Positions 13,762-22,332 are shown, counted from the first letter of the stretch. The stretch is DNA of 64,000 bases from Saccharopolyspora shandongensis (GCF_900106995.1 NZ_FNOK01000002.1:186001-250000), one strand, 5' to 3'. Translations and numbers: made by a program. Notes: generated by a model from the sequence alone, not told the origin.

Positions 13762-14087
13762 TGGCTCCGGACGAGCAGCAGGACGACAGGCTCCGCGCCC
13801 CCGCTCGGCGCCCGAGCCCGCTCGCCTGGGTGCTGCTCGGTCCGGTGCACGTCTACCGCAAGGTGATCTCGCCGCTGCTGCCGCCTTCGTGCCGGTTCTA
13901 CCCGAGCTGCAGCACGTACGCGGTCGAGGCGCTCACCGTGCATGGCCTGTTCCGCGGCGGCTGGTTGACGTTGCGCAGGTTGCTGCGCTGCGGCCCCTGG
14001 CACCCTGGAGGCCTGGACCCGGTCCCACCGCCCCGTGAGCGGTCCGCGGCGGGTGGCCGCGTACCCGAGAAACCTGCCGAGGAGTAG
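13761..14087 (+). CDS. yidD: Membrane protein insertion efficiency factor YidD
   Basis: Small amphipathic membrane-associated protein that helps YidC-dependent insertion. The core [20 protein letters not shown], followed by CSTYAVEAL and [16 protein letters not shown], is diagnostic of the family. I start at the ATG at 13761, whose first base overlaps the rnpA stop (TGATG). The 108-residue length suits the family, with a short disordered extension at each end. yidC begins five bases after its stop. Confidence 0.95.
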   Translation: MAPDEQQDDRLRAPARRPSPLAWVLLGPVHVYRKVISPLLPPSCRFYPSCSTYAVEALTVHGLFRGGWLTLRRLLRCGPWHPGGLDPVPPPRERSAAGGRVPEKPAEE

Positions 14088-14092
14088 CCCGC

Positions 14093-15025
14093 GTGCTGGA
14101 CTTCATCTACTACCCGGTGTCGGCCATCCTGTGGTTCTGGCACAAGGTGTTCGGCTTCGTGCTGGATCCGGCCAGCGGCTACGCCTGGGCGCTGGCGGTC
14201 ATCTTCCTGGTCTTCACGCTGCGCGCACTGCTGTTCAAGCCGTTCGTGCACCAGGTGCGGTCGATGAAGAAGATGCAGGAGTTCGCGCCGCAGATCCGCG
14301 AGCTGCAGGCCAAGTACGGCGACGACCGGCAGAAGCTGGCCGCCGAGATGCAGAAGCTGCAGGCCGAGCGGGGCTTCAACCCGCTCAGCGGCTGCCTGCC
14401 GATCCTGGTCCAGGTCCCGGTCTTCATCGGGCTCTTCCACGTGCTCAACGGGTTCAAGCCGGGCGCGCCCTCGAACTTCATCTTCAACGCCGACGACGTC
14501 GCCTCGTTCGTGGCGGCCGACCTGTTCGGCGCCAAGCTGTCGAACACCATCAGCCAGGCCCCCGAGGTGCTCGCGACGTTCGGCACCGACCGCTGGGACA
14601 TGATGCTGGTCGGCGTGCCGCTGATGATCGCCGCCGCGATCGCCACGCACTTCACCGCGCGCCACTCGGTGCAGCGGCAGACCGCGGACGCCGCGGCCAA
14701 CCCGCAGACGGCGATCATGAACCGGATGACGTTGTGGATCTTCCCGATGTTCGCGATCATCGGTGGTCCGTTCCTGCCGCTGGCCATTCTGATCTACTGG
14801 CTGGCCAACAACTTCTGGACGCTGGGTCAGCAGCGAGTGGTGTACAGCCGGATCGACCGCGAGGAGGCTGCGCTGGCCGGCGCGCCCGCGGTCGTCGAAT
14901 CCACCGCGGTGGAGACCGGCACCACGCACAGCGCGGACCCGGTGGCCAAGGACGAACCCGGTGAGATCCCCGGGGTGATCGAAGACCGTTCTCGTGACGC
15001 GGACAAGCCGGGCGAGTCCCGCTGA
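14093..15025 (+). CDS. yidC: Membrane protein insertase YidC (Oxa1 family)
   Basis: Inserts and folds inner-membrane proteins, alone or with SecYEG. The 310-residue protein is the short Gram-positive form without the large periplasmic domain. It has an N-terminal membrane segment (FIYYPVSAILWFW), a charged cytoplasmic loop (FAPQIRELQAKYGDDRQKLA) and the family segment GCLPILVQVPVFIGLFHVL. Further membrane segments follow, ending ILIYWLANNFWTLGQQ, and then an acidic tail. GTG start with GGAG upstream. It is co-directional with yidD and jag. Confidence 0.97.
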   Translation: MLDFIYYPVSAILWFWHKVFGFVLDPASGYAWALAVIFLVFTLRALLFKPFVHQVRSMKKMQEFAPQIRELQAKYGDDRQKLAAEMQKLQAERGFNPLSGCLPILVQVPVFIGLFHVLNGFKPGAPSNFIFNADDVASFVAADLFGAKLSNTISQAPEVLATFGTDRWDMMLVGVPLMIAAAIATHFTARHSVQRQTADAAANPQTAIMNRMTLWIFPMFAIIGGPFLPLAILIYWLANNFWTLGQQRVVYSRIDREEAALAGAPAVVESTAVETGTTHSADPVAKDEPGEIPGVIEDRSRDADKPGESR

Positions 15026-15057
15026 ATTCGTCGCGAACCCTGGAGAGGAGACACCCA

Positions 15058-15606
15058 GTGTCCGAAACCGTGCAGGAGTCGAGCCCGTCCGCGGCCGAGC
15101 CCCAGAACGATGAGACCGCCGAGAAGCCCGAGGTGTCGAACACCGAGGCGCTCCTGGTGCAGGAGGGCGACATCGCGGGTGACTACCTGGAGCGGCTGCT
15201 CGACCTGCTGGACTACGACGGGGACATCGACCTCGACGTGGAGGCCGGCCGTGCGGTGGTGAGCATCGACGGCGGCGAAGACCTGGAGAAGCTGGTCGGC
15301 AGTCGCGGGCAGGTGCTGGAGTCGCTGCAGGAGCTGACGCGGCTCGCGGTGCAGCAGGAGACCGGCGTCCGCAGCCGGCTGATGCTGGACGTCGCCGGCT
15401 GGCGGGCGGGTCGTCGGCAGGAGCTGACGGAGCTCGGGCGGTCGACCGCCGAGGGCGTGCTGGAGAGCGGCAAGGAGGCGCGGCTGCGCCCGATGACCCC
15501 GTTCGAGCGGAAGATCATCCACGATGCGGTCGCGGCCGTCGACGGCGTTCACAGCGAGAGCGAAGGCGAAGAGCCCAACCGCAAGGTCGTCGTCTTCAAG
15601 AGCTGA
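15058..15606 (+). CDS. jag: RNA-binding protein Jag/KhpB (KH-R3H domains)
   Basis: Cytoplasmic RNA-binding protein commonly encoded beside yidC and linked in other bacteria to cell-shape and division control. The 182-residue protein has an acidic disordered N-terminus, a KH-like domain (about 40-115, ending KLVGSRGQVLESLQELTRLA) and an R3H domain with GRRQELTELGRSTA and MTPFERKIIHDAV. The protein ends NRKVVVFKS. GTG start after GGAGAGGAGA. A strong terminator begins 14 bases downstream, so this is the last gene of the rpmH operon. Confidence 0.93.
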   Translation: MSETVQESSPSAAEPQNDETAEKPEVSNTEALLVQEGDIAGDYLERLLDLLDYDGDIDLDVEAGRAVVSIDGGEDLEKLVGSRGQVLESLQELTRLAVQQETGVRSRLMLDVAGWRAGRRQELTELGRSTAEGVLESGKEARLRPMTPFERKIIHDAVAAVDGVHSESEGEEPNRKVVVFKS

Positions 15607-15619
15607 CCCCTACCCCGCC

Positions 15620-15654
15620 GGTGCCCCCGCGGTCTTCGGACCGACGGGGGCACC
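15620..15654 (+). terminator. UUCG-loop terminator after jag
   Basis: GGTGCCCCCG (15620-15629) plus CGGTC pair with GACCG and CGGGGGCACC (15645-15654), closing a stable TTCG tetraloop at 15635-15638. A single unpaired A interrupts the stem. It follows the jag stop by 13 bases and precedes the parS-rich region. Confidence 0.8.
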
Positions 15655-15670
15655 GTCGTCTTCGGGTCGG

Positions 15671-15684
15671 GTTCCACGTGAAGC
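15671..15684. other. parS: Degenerate parS site
   Basis: GTTCCACGTGAAGC differs at two positions from GTTTCACGTGAAAC. It is listed because it lies in the parS cluster; binding is uncertain. Confidence 0.45.
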
Positions 15685-15757
15685 ACGCCGGGCCCCGTCA
15701 TGCCGCTGTAGAGTCCGCGAAGCGTCGCGAGCCACGACGAGTCGAATCTCGACGCGT

Positions 15758-15771
15758 GTTTCACGTGAAAC
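15758..15771. other. parS: parS centromere site
   Basis: Perfect GTTTCACGTGAAAC palindrome, the ParB-binding and CTP-loading site, in the jag-rsmG intergenic region. Confidence 0.92.
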
Positions 15772-15826
15772 GTGGGTTGATGCTTGGCTGCGGAGCGCAA
15801 TCCGGCAGGCTTAGGTCAAACACCTG

Positions 15827-15840
15827 GTTCCACGTGAAAC
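15827..15840. other. parS: parS centromere site (one mismatch)
   Basis: GTTCCACGTGAAAC, one base from consensus, six bases upstream of the rsmG start codon. Confidence 0.8.
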
Positions 15841-15846
15841 ATCGGG

Positions 15847-16554
15847 GTGAATGCTTTGACCGAAGGTGCGCCGGCGGCGGCGCAGGTCGTGTTCGGTGAC
15901 CGAGTGGCGTTGGCCGAACGGTTCTACGACTTGCTCCAGGAGCACGGGATCCGCCGCGGATTGATCGGTCCGCGCGAGTTGGACCGGCTCTGGGAAAGAC
16001 ATTTGTTGAACTCTGCGGTCATTGCGGAGTTGCTGCCACCGAATTGCCGGGTGTTGGACGTAGGCTCTGGGGCGGGGTTGCCGGGCATCCCGTTGGCGAT
16101 CGCCCGCCCGGATCTCAGCCTGACCCTGTTGGAGCCGATGGCTCGACGGGTGACGTGGTTGCAGGAAGTCATCACCGAGTTGGAGCTCACCGTCGAAGTG
16201 GTGCGCGGACGTGCCGAGGAGGGCCCGGTGCGCGAACGGCTGGCCGATCAAGACGCCGTGACCGCGCGCGCCGTGGCACCGATGGAACGGCTTGCGAAGT
16301 GGTGCGTCCCGCTGCTGCGGACGGGCGGCCGGCTGCTCGCCATGAAGGGCGATAGCGCGGCGGAGGAACTCGAACGGGACGCCGCGGCGATCGCCGCGGT
16401 CGGTGGCGGCCCCGGCGAGGTGGTTTCGTGCGGCGTCGGCGTGCTCGAAGTGCCGACGACCGTCGTCGTGGTGGAGCGGGTCTCGGCGGCCCGAAATGCG
16501 TCCGGTCGGCGTCGTGAGGGTGCACGTCGAACGAGAAAGGATCGTGGACGGTGA
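15847..16554 (+). CDS. rsmG: 16S rRNA m7G527 methyltransferase RsmG
   Basis: Methylates G527 (E. coli numbering) of 16S rRNA at N7 using S-adenosylmethionine. The 235-residue protein has LWERHLLNSAVIAELLP, the SAM-binding motif VLDVGSGAGLPGIPLAIARP (about 70-90) and the family motif TARAVAPMERLAKWC. The C-terminus is arginine-rich and probably disordered. The GTG start lies just after a parS site; its TGA stop overlaps the parA GTG by four bases, so parA is probably translationally coupled to it. Confidence 0.95.
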   Translation: MNALTEGAPAAAQVVFGDRVALAERFYDLLQEHGIRRGLIGPRELDRLWERHLLNSAVIAELLPPNCRVLDVGSGAGLPGIPLAIARPDLSLTLLEPMARRVTWLQEVITELELTVEVVRGRAEEGPVRERLADQDAVTARAVAPMERLAKWCVPLLRTGGRLLAMKGDSAAEELERDAAAIAAVGGGPGEVVSCGVGVLEVPTTVVVVERVSAARNASGRRREGARRTRKDRGR

Positions 16555-17552
16555 ATCCGGAGTCAAACGGATCGGGTCGTGTTTCACGTGAAACGAAGGG
16601 ACGTGCAATGGGCGGGCTGCGGTTTCCCTCCGGGCCGGGTAGCGACCCGTCGACGAGCAACTTCGGCACGGACGACATCGGCTGGACCCCGATCATGGAG
16701 GAGGCCCAGCGGGCGACCCGGGTGCTGCACCCGGAGACCCTGGAACTCCCCCGCCCCACTCGCCGGAGAGTCATCACCGTGGCGAACCAGAAGGGCGGCG
16801 TCGGCAAGACGACGAGCACGGTGAACCTCGCCGCCGGGCTCGCGCTGCACGGGCTCAAGGTGTTGGTCATCGACCTCGACCCGCAGGGCAACGCGAGCAC
16901 CGCGCTGGGCGTCGAGCACCGCTCCGGCGTGCCGTCGGTGTACGAGGTGCTGCTCGGTGAAATCAACATCGCCGATGCGGCGGCGCAGAGCACCCAGTCG
17001 AAGAACCTGTGGTGCGTGCCGGCGACGATCGACCTGGCGGGCTCGGAGATCGAGCTCGTGACCATGGTGGCGCGCGAGGGCCGGCTGAAGGAGGCGCTGA
17101 ACTCCGAGGCGGTGGAGCAGCTCGCGCCCGACTACGTCTTCATCGACTGCCCGCCGTCGCTGGGCCTGCTCACGGTGAACGCGATGGTCGCCGCGCACGA
17201 GGTGCTGATCCCGATCCAGTGCGAGTACTACGCACTGGAGGGCCTGGGGCAGCTGCTCCGCAACATCGAGTTGGTGCAGGCGCACCTGAACCCGGCGCTC
17301 TGGGTGTCGACGATCCTGCTGACGATGTACGACGGTCGCACCAAGCTGGCGGATCAGGTGACCGCCGAGGTGCGCGGGCACTTCGGCGACCTGGCGCTGC
17401 GGACGGTCATCCCGCGCAGCGTGAAGATTTCCGAGGCGCCCGGCTTCGGCCAGACGGTGCTGACGTACGACCCGGGCTCGCGCGGGTCGATGAGCTACCT
17501 GGACGCCGCTCGGGAGATCGCCGAGCGGGGGGCCGAGAGGAAGACAGCATGA
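16551..17552 (+). CDS. parA: Chromosome-partitioning ATPase ParA
   Basis: Walker-type ATPase that binds DNA non-specifically and drives ParB-parS origin segregation. The 333-residue protein has a deviant Walker A KGGVGKTT (about 81-88), DLDPQGNAS, Walker [17 protein letters not shown] and the switch [12 protein letters not shown]. The GTG start gives a four-base overlap with rsmG (GTGA). An ATG at 16608, after GAAGGGA, is an alternative that would remove 19 residues. The early codons spell VSRET because a parS site lies in the frame. parB overlaps the stop by four bases (ATGA). Confidence 0.96.
   Translation: MNPESNGSGRVSRETKGRAMGGLRFPSGPGSDPSTSNFGTDDIGWTPIMEEAQRATRVLHPETLELPRPTRRRVITVANQKGGVGKTTSTVNLAAGLALHGLKVLVIDLDPQGNASTALGVEHRSGVPSVYEVLLGEINIADAAAQSTQSKNLWCVPATIDLAGSEIELVTMVAREGRLKEALNSEAVEQLAPDYVFIDCPPSLGLLTVNAMVAAHEVLIPIQCEYYALEGLGQLLRNIELVQAHLNPALWVSTILLTMYDGRTKLADQVTAEVRGHFGDLALRTVIPRSVKISEAPGFGQTVLTYDPGSRGSMSYLDAAREIAERGAERKTA
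16581..16594. other. parS: parS centromere site within parA
   Basis: Perfect GTTTCACGTGAAAC inside the N-terminal codons of parA, read as Val-Ser-Arg-Glu-Thr if the upstream GTG start is used. Confidence 0.92.
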
Positions 17553-18550
17553 CCGAGCGTCGAGGTGGTCTCGGCCGCGGCATCGCCGCGCTGATCCCCA
17601 GCGGTCCCCCGGCCGGCGCTCCCCCGGCGGGAGCCGACGGCGCCGCGCTGCGCAGCCCGGTGCTCCGCGGCGCGCCGAGCGTCAAGCCGGTGGAGGAGCC
17701 GGTTTCACGTGAAACCGGCGGCACCGTGGCGGGCGCGGTCTACCGCGAGATCGCCATCTCCTCGATCACGCCGAACCCCAAGCAGCCGCGCCAGGTCTTC
17801 GACGAGGAGGCGCTGCAGGAGCTGCAGCACTCCATCCGCGAGTTCGGCCTGATGCAGCCCATCGTGGTCCGCGAGCTCGAGACCGATCAGTTCGAGCTGA
17901 TCATGGGCGAGCGCCGGTGGCGCGCCTCGCAGCTGGCCGGGCTGGAGTTCATCCCGGCCATCGTCCGCAAGACGCAGGACGACGAGCTGCTCCGGGACGC
18001 GCTGCTGGAGAACATCCACCGGGTTCAGCTCAACCCGCTCGAAGAGGCGTCGGCCTACCAGCAGCTGCTGGAGGAGTTCGGCGTGACGCACGACGAGCTG
18101 GCCGACCGGATCGGCCGCAGCCGCCCGGTCATCTCCAACACCATCCGCCTGCTGCGGCTGCCGATGGCGGTGCAGCGGCGAGTGGCGGCCGGGGTGCTCT
18201 CGGCCGGGCACGCCCGCGCGCTGCTCAGCCTTGAGGACGCCGGAGCCCAGGAGGACCTCGCGAAGCGGATCGTCGCGGAGGGCATGTCGGTCCGTGCGAC
18301 GGAGGAAGCGGTGACGCTCCAGAAGTCGGCGGCGCCCGTGAAGGAGAAGTCGGCGGCGAAGAAGCCGATCCAGGCCCCCGGCTTCGAGCGGCTGGCCGAC
18401 CGGCTGTCCAACCACTTCGACACGACCGTCAAGGTGGAGCGCGGCCGGCGGAAGGGGCGGATCGTCGTCGAGTTCGGCTCCGTGGACGATCTTGAACGGG
18501 TTGCAGAGTTGATCTTGGGTGATCAGACCCTTGGAGCCGATGAGCAATGA
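17549..18550 (+). CDS. parB: Chromosome-partitioning protein ParB
   Basis: CTPase and parS-binding clamp that marks the origin region and loads SMC. The 333-residue protein starts [17 protein letters not shown], a typical ParA-interacting N-terminus. The CTP-binding domain includes [17 protein letters not shown] and GERRWRA (about 128-134), followed by [16 protein letters not shown]. The helix-turn-helix is [18 protein letters not shown], and a C-terminal dimerisation domain completes it. The ATG overlaps the parA stop. A parS site lies inside the gene, encoding VSRET at about residues 52-56. The preceding region encodes a proline/alanine-rich linker. Confidence 0.97.
   Translation: MTERRGGLGRGIAALIPSGPPAGAPPAGADGAALRSPVLRGAPSVKPVEEPVSRETGGTVAGAVYREIAISSITPNPKQPRQVFDEEALQELQHSIREFGLMQPIVVRELETDQFELIMGERRWRASQLAGLEFIPAIVRKTQDDELLRDALLENIHRVQLNPLEEASAYQQLLEEFGVTHDELADRIGRSRPVISNTIRLLRLPMAVQRRVAAGVLSAGHARALLSLEDAGAQEDLAKRIVAEGMSVRATEEAVTLQKSAAPVKEKSAAKKPIQAPGFERLADRLSNHFDTTVKVERGRRKGRIVVEFGSVDDLERVAELILGDQTLGADEQ
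17702..17715. other. parS: parS centromere site within parB
   Basis: Perfect GTTTCACGTGAAAC inside the parB coding sequence, in the linker after the N-terminal ParA-interaction segment. Confidence 0.92.
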
Positions 18551-18618
18551 CACCGGGGTCTTTCGTCACGGTGACGATGACTTTGAGTGATTGAAAATCA
18601 CCGTTGGTGGTCAAAAGT

Positions 18619-18650
18619 AGAGGGCCGGTCTCATCGGAGACCGGCCCTCT
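18619..18650. terminator. Bidirectional terminator between parB and the ddl-like gene
   Basis: AGAGGGCCGGTCTC (18619-18632) pairs perfectly with 18637-18650 around a four-base ATCG loop. It sits between two convergent genes and directly abuts the next parS site, so it may terminate both transcripts. Confidence 0.85.
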
Positions 18651-18651
18651 T

Positions 18652-18665
18652 GTTTCACGTGAAAC
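18652..18665. other. parS: parS centromere site
   Basis: Perfect GTTTCACGTGAAAC between the parB/ddl terminator and the ddl-like stop codon; the rightmost site of the cluster. Confidence 0.92.
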
Positions 18666-18671
18666 GGCGGA

Positions 18672-19622
18672 TCATTGCGATCGCGCGATCGCCCGCTCGA
18701 CGAGAGTCGCGAAGACCTCCCCCAGCGACCGGCCGGCGGCCTCGACCGCCATCGGCAGCAGTGAGGTCTCGGTCAGCCCGGGCGACACGTTGACTTCCAG
18801 GAAGTGCGGCGTCCCGTCGCGGTCGATGATCGCGTCGGTCCGGGAGACGTCGCGGAGGCCGAGCAGCCGGTGCGCGGCGATCGCCAACTCGCCCGCAGCG
18901 GCGGCGGCCTCCGGCGAGACTTCGGCGGGAGCGCGGTAGCTCGTGAGCCCGGCGGTGTATCGGGCGGTGTAGTCGTAAACCCCGTCCGCCGGTTCGATCT
19001 GCACCGCGGGCAGGGCTTCCGGGCCGTCCGGCCCGTCGATGACGGTGATCGCCACCTCGGTGCCCTCCACGAACTGCTCGACGAGCACCGCGTCTCCGTA
19101 GGACAGTGCGCCCACCATCGCCGACGGGAGCTCCGCGGCGTCACGCACCACGTGCGCGCCCAGCGCCGACCCGCCCTGGTCCGGCTTGAGCATCAAGGGC
19201 AGCCCCAGCTTCGCCACGAGCGAGTCCAGCACCGCCTGCGCGCCGAGCTCGCGGAAGGTGGCGTGCGGCAGCGCGACCCAGTCCGGGGTGGCCAGTCCGG
19301 CACGCGCCAGCTCGGCCTTGGCGGTGGGCTTGTCCCACGCCCTGCGGCACGCGTGCGGGCCGGTGCCGACGTACGGGACGCCGATCATGTCCAGCACGGC
19401 CTGAACCGCGCCGTTCTCCCCTTCCCCGCCGTGGAGGGCGACCACGACCGCATCGGGGCGCTCCTGCTCGATGCGGGACAGCAGCCGGGCGTCCGCATCC
19501 CACTCTGCGACGGTCACGCCGACCGAGCGCAGCGCGGCGGACAATCGACGCCCGGAGCGCAACGACACCTCGCGCTCGTGCGACAGCCCTCCGGCGAGCA
19601 CGGCAACCCAGCGATCAGACAC
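18672..19622 (-). CDS. D-alanine--D-alanine ligase family protein (ATP-grasp)
   Basis: Ddl enzymes join two D-alanines with ATP for peptidoglycan precursors. The 316-residue protein has the N-terminal VAVLAGGLSHEREVSLRSG, the segment VVVALHGGEGENGAVQAVLD, ATP-grasp motifs (GLPLMLKPDQGGSALGAHVV) and the metal/ADP site FLEVNVSPGLTETSLLPM. It starts at a GTG at 19622. Length and motifs fit a working Ddl, but the main ddl of actinomycetes usually sits elsewhere, so this may be a paralogue with different amino-acid specificity. It converges on parB, the two sharing a terminator. Confidence 0.82.
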   Translation of the reverse strand: MSDRWVAVLAGGLSHEREVSLRSGRRLSAALRSVGVTVAEWDADARLLSRIEQERPDAVVVALHGGEGENGAVQAVLDMIGVPYVGTGPHACRRAWDKPTAKAELARAGLATPDWVALPHATFRELGAQAVLDSLVAKLGLPLMLKPDQGGSALGAHVVRDAAELPSAMVGALSYGDAVLVEQFVEGTEVAITVIDGPDGPEALPAVQIEPADGVYDYTARYTAGLTSYRAPAEVSPEAAAAAGELAIAAHRLLGLRDVSRTDAIIDRDGTPHFLEVNVSPGLTETSLLPMAVEAAGRSLGEVFATLVERAIARSQ

Positions 19623-19645
19623 TCAGCACACCCCTGGAAAGTAGT

Positions 19646-19686
19646 AGTCCACTGTGCCCAGGATGACTCCTGGTGCACAGTGGACT
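19646..19686 (-). terminator. Long stem-loop between the aminotransferase and ddl-like genes
   Basis: AGTCCACTGTGC is repeated as an exact complement at the far end, and an inner CCAGGA/TCCTGG stem continues it with a one-base bulge. The structure occupies the roughly 100-base gap after the aminotransferase stop. No T-tract follows on the minus strand, so it could instead be an attenuator or processing signal for the downstream ddl-like gene. Confidence 0.55.
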
Positions 19687-19719
19687 GTTTGGATTTCGGG
19701 CCAGGATTCGGCGAAAACT

Positions 19720-21063
19720 CTACGCGGTGTCGGGCGACGGGGCCTGCGGACCTTGCACGCTGCGCTGCGGCACCGTGCCGAAGGTTCGCACCAGCTCCAT
19801 CTCCTCGGTCAGCGTGTTGGCCAGCCGCCGCACGCCCTCGCGGATCCGCTCCGGCGTCGGGTAGCAGAACGACAGCCGCATCTGCCGGCTGCCGAACCCG
19901 TCGTGGTAGAAGCCGGTACCCGACACGTACGCGACGCGCTGGGTCACCGCGCGCGGCAGCATCGCCTTGGTGTCCACGCCCTCCGGCACGGTCAGCCAGA
20001 CGAAGAAGCCGCCGTCCGGGCGCGTCCACGTGCAGCCCGGGGGCATGTACTGCTCCAGCGCGCTGAGCATCGCGTCGCGGCGCTCCCGGTACTGCTCCTG
20101 GAAGATCTTGATCTGCCCCTGCCAGTCGTGCGTGCTCAGGTAGCGGGACACGATCATCTGGTTCAGCGTGGGCGGGCACAGCGTGGCCGACTCCGCGGTC
20201 AGCACCAGCTTCTCCCGGATCGCGTGCGGCGCCAGCACCCAGCCGACCCGCAGGCCCGAGGCGAAGGTCTTGGAGAACGAACCGAGGTACACGACGTTGT
20301 CCGCGTCCATGCTGCGCAGCGCCGGGTGCGGCTGGCCGTCGAAGCCGAGCAGGCCGTACGGGTTGTCCTCCACCACGAGGATGCCGTGCTGGGCGCAGAT
20401 CTCCAGGATCTCGGCGCGCCGCGGCAGGGCCAGCGTGATGCCGCCAGGGTTGTGGAAGTTCGGGATCGTGTAGAGGAACTTGATCCGCTTGCCCTGGGCG
20501 TTGACGTTGGCGATGGCCTGGCGCAGCGCGTCGGGCTGCAGGCCGTCGTCGTCCATCGCGACGTGCACGACCTCGGCCTGGTAGGCGGCGAACGAGCCGA
20601 GCGCGCCGACGTAGGACGGGCCCTCGGCGAGGATGACGTCGCCCGGGTCGCAGAAGATCCGGGTGACCATGTCCAGGGCCATCTGGGAGCCCGCGGTGAC
20701 CATCACGTCGTCCGGGTGGGCGGAGATCCCCTCCAGCGCCATGACGTCGCAGATCTGCTCGCGCAGCTCCGGAACGCCGTGCGCGGAGCCGTACTGCAGC
20801 GCCACCTGGCCGTCGACGGAGATCAGCCGGGCGACCTCGGCGGCCAGCGAGTCCAGCGGCAGGGCGGCGAGGTTCGGCATTCCGCCGGCGAGGGATACCA
20901 CCTCGGGGCGGCTGGCGACGGCGAAGAGAGCTCGGATCTCGGAGGCGGTCATCCCAGCGGTCCGCTCGGCGTAGTGCGCCCGGTACGCGTCCAGGTTGCG
21001 TGCGGGCTTCTCGGGCGAGCTGGGCTGTTCCGGCTTGGCCGGCTGGCTTCCGTGATCCGACAT
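19720..21063 (-). CDS. PLP-dependent class I aminotransferase (2-aminoadipate/MocR-type fold)
   Basis: Fold-type I aminotransferase of 447 residues, with a disordered proline-rich N-terminus. Visible are the substrate/PLP segment AGGMPNLAALPLDSL, the aromatic-stacking region TAGSQMALDMVTRIF, PNFHNPGG, the PLP-contacting NPYGLLGF and the Schiff-base lysine in LGSFSKTFASGLRVGW. It resembles the LysN/alpha-aminoadipate or valine-pyruvate type group; the exact substrate cannot be read from sequence. The ATG has GGAG six bases upstream. The same gene occupies this origin-proximal spot in related actinomycetes, as I recall. The C-terminal 30 residues are probably disordered. Confidence 0.85.
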   Translation of the reverse strand: MSDHGSQPAKPEQPSSPEKPARNLDAYRAHYAERTAGMTASEIRALFAVASRPEVVSLAGGMPNLAALPLDSLAAEVARLISVDGQVALQYGSAHGVPELREQICDVMALEGISAHPDDVMVTAGSQMALDMVTRIFCDPGDVILAEGPSYVGALGSFAAYQAEVVHVAMDDDGLQPDALRQAIANVNAQGKRIKFLYTIPNFHNPGGITLALPRRAEILEICAQHGILVVEDNPYGLLGFDGQPHPALRSMDADNVVYLGSFSKTFASGLRVGWVLAPHAIREKLVLTAESATLCPPTLNQMIVSRYLSTHDWQGQIKIFQEQYRERRDAMLSALEQYMPPGCTWTRPDGGFFVWLTVPEGVDTKAMLPRAVTQRVAYVSGTGFYHDGFGSRQMRLSFCYPTPERIREGVRRLANTLTEEMELVRTFGTVPQRSVQGPQAPSPDTA

Positions 21064-21392
21064 ATCGCGCTCCGGTTTCGGTTGTGCGCTCTGGTCATCC
21101 CGTGGGGACGATCGGGCGATTCTATAGGTCCTATCGCCACAACCCCCGCGACATGTAACCAGTACCTCGGAATTGGAGCGGCTTTCGGCGGTGAGAGCGG
21201 CCGCGCCGAATTTCTCGTCGGAGCGCCGACGGTGCTGGTCCGCAGGTCCGTGCCGACCGGGCGGTAACCCATCTCACCCCATCGAGTCGCTGACGGTCAG
21301 CGCTGGCGCTTCCGGTCGCGGCCCGCGTCGGCTTATCCTGGCGACATTCCCGCCGGATGTGCGCGGGTTCGTGCGGGTTTCCAGGAGGTCAG
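21064..21392. promoter_or_regulatory. Divergent promoter region, aminotransferase/GNAT
   Basis: About 330 bases separate the divergent starts. The only structure I see is an imperfect GGCGAT/ATCGCC inverted repeat with TATAGG and CCTAT between its arms near 21114-21136, a possible operator. No gene or RNA is supported. Confidence 0.45.
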
Positions 21393-22019
21393 GTGTCGCG
21401 ACGCGTCGTCGGCGTCACGCTGGACAACCTCGACCACCTGCCCCAGCGGTGTCGCCGATGCGTTTTCTGGGAGTTGGCGCCGCACGTCCGGGAGCAGGCC
21501 GAGGAGTTCGGCGAGACCGAACTGGAGAAGGAAGCTTGGGTCTCCAGCGTGCTGCTGGAGTGGGGCTCCTGCGGCCGCATCATCTACGTGGACGGGGTTC
21601 CGGCGGGCTACGCCATGTACGCCCCGCCCGCGGCCGTGCCGCGGGCCGGAGCCTTCCCCACCGCGCCGGTGAGCGCCGATGCCGTGCTGCTCACGGCGCT
21701 GCGCGTGCAGCCCGAGTACGAGCACGGCGGGCTGGGGCGCATTCTGGTGCAGAACGTGGCGAAGGACCTCACCCGGCGCGGCGTGAGGGCCGTGGAGGCG
21801 TTCGGCGACCTGACGGGCTCGGTCTCGGGCTGCGTGATCCCGGCCGGCTTCCTGCAGCAGGTGGGTTTCAAGACGGTCCGCCAGCACCCCAAGTGGCCCC
21901 GGATGCGGCTGGAACTGCGCACCGCGATCTCCTGGAAGGAAGACGTGGAAGCGGCGCTGGAGCGGCTGCTGAGCTCGGTGACGATCAAGACGGCGGAACC
22001 GATGGTCGGCGGCGCCTGA
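21393..22019 (+). CDS. GNAT family N-acetyltransferase
   Basis: 208-residue protein with the GNAT acetyl-CoA fold: GRIIYVDGVPAGYAMYAP (beta strands), then LTALRVQPEYEHGGLGRILVQ, which holds the pyrophosphate-binding loop, and GFLQQVGFKTVRQHPKWPRMRLEL at the C-terminus. An N-terminal segment PQRCRRCVFWELAP with two close cysteines is typical of a clade found near parAB in actinomycetes. The start is the GTG at 21393, with AGGAGG five bases upstream; an upstream in-frame ATG lacks this support. The substrate is unknown. Confidence 0.85.
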   Translation: MSRRVVGVTLDNLDHLPQRCRRCVFWELAPHVREQAEEFGETELEKEAWVSSVLLEWGSCGRIIYVDGVPAGYAMYAPPAAVPRAGAFPTAPVSADAVLLTALRVQPEYEHGGLGRILVQNVAKDLTRRGVRAVEAFGDLTGSVSGCVIPAGFLQQVGFKTVRQHPKWPRMRLELRTAISWKEDVEAALERLLSSVTIKTAEPMVGGA

Positions 22020-22332
22020 CCCGCGACCCGCCTCCAGAGGCGCCCTGGCCGCCCGGAGTGGTCAAGTCGCCAAGTCGACAAATCCCCACCGGAACTTCCG
22101 CATCGCAGAACCCGAGTTCCGTTTGCCGCAGGCAGTCGCATAGCCCACCCACGCAGCTCGCACCGCCGCGGGTTCTCAGCGTTCGCCTGGCGAGGACGGC
22201 CCCACCGCCGTGCATCGGACATACATCAGGTTGGGCACCCACAGTCCAGGCGGACGCTGAGGTTCCGCCACCCGCACCACCACGCAGAACGAGGAAAAAA
22301 CCCTCATTGAAAATGCGGTCGACCAGGGGTGG
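22020..22332. other. GNAT-cwlM convergent interval
   Basis: Holds an AAGTCGACAAAT element (22072-22083) that matches one near gnd, and R1 repeat copy 3. No gene is supported. Confidence 0.6.
22124..22283 (-). repeat. Dispersed repeat R1, copy 3 (inverted)
   Basis: Ends are recognisable: TAGCCCACC, CACCGCCGCGGGTTCTCAG on the left and GCTGAGGTTCCGCCACCCGCACC on the right. The terminal AAGCGGC hairpin is degenerate. The long central arms (CTCAGCGTTCGCCTGG versus CCAGGCGGACGCTGAG) pair at 15 of 16 positions, although they share little sequence with copy 1 beyond CTCAG. The inner CCCCGAC pair is not obvious. Confidence 0.7.
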
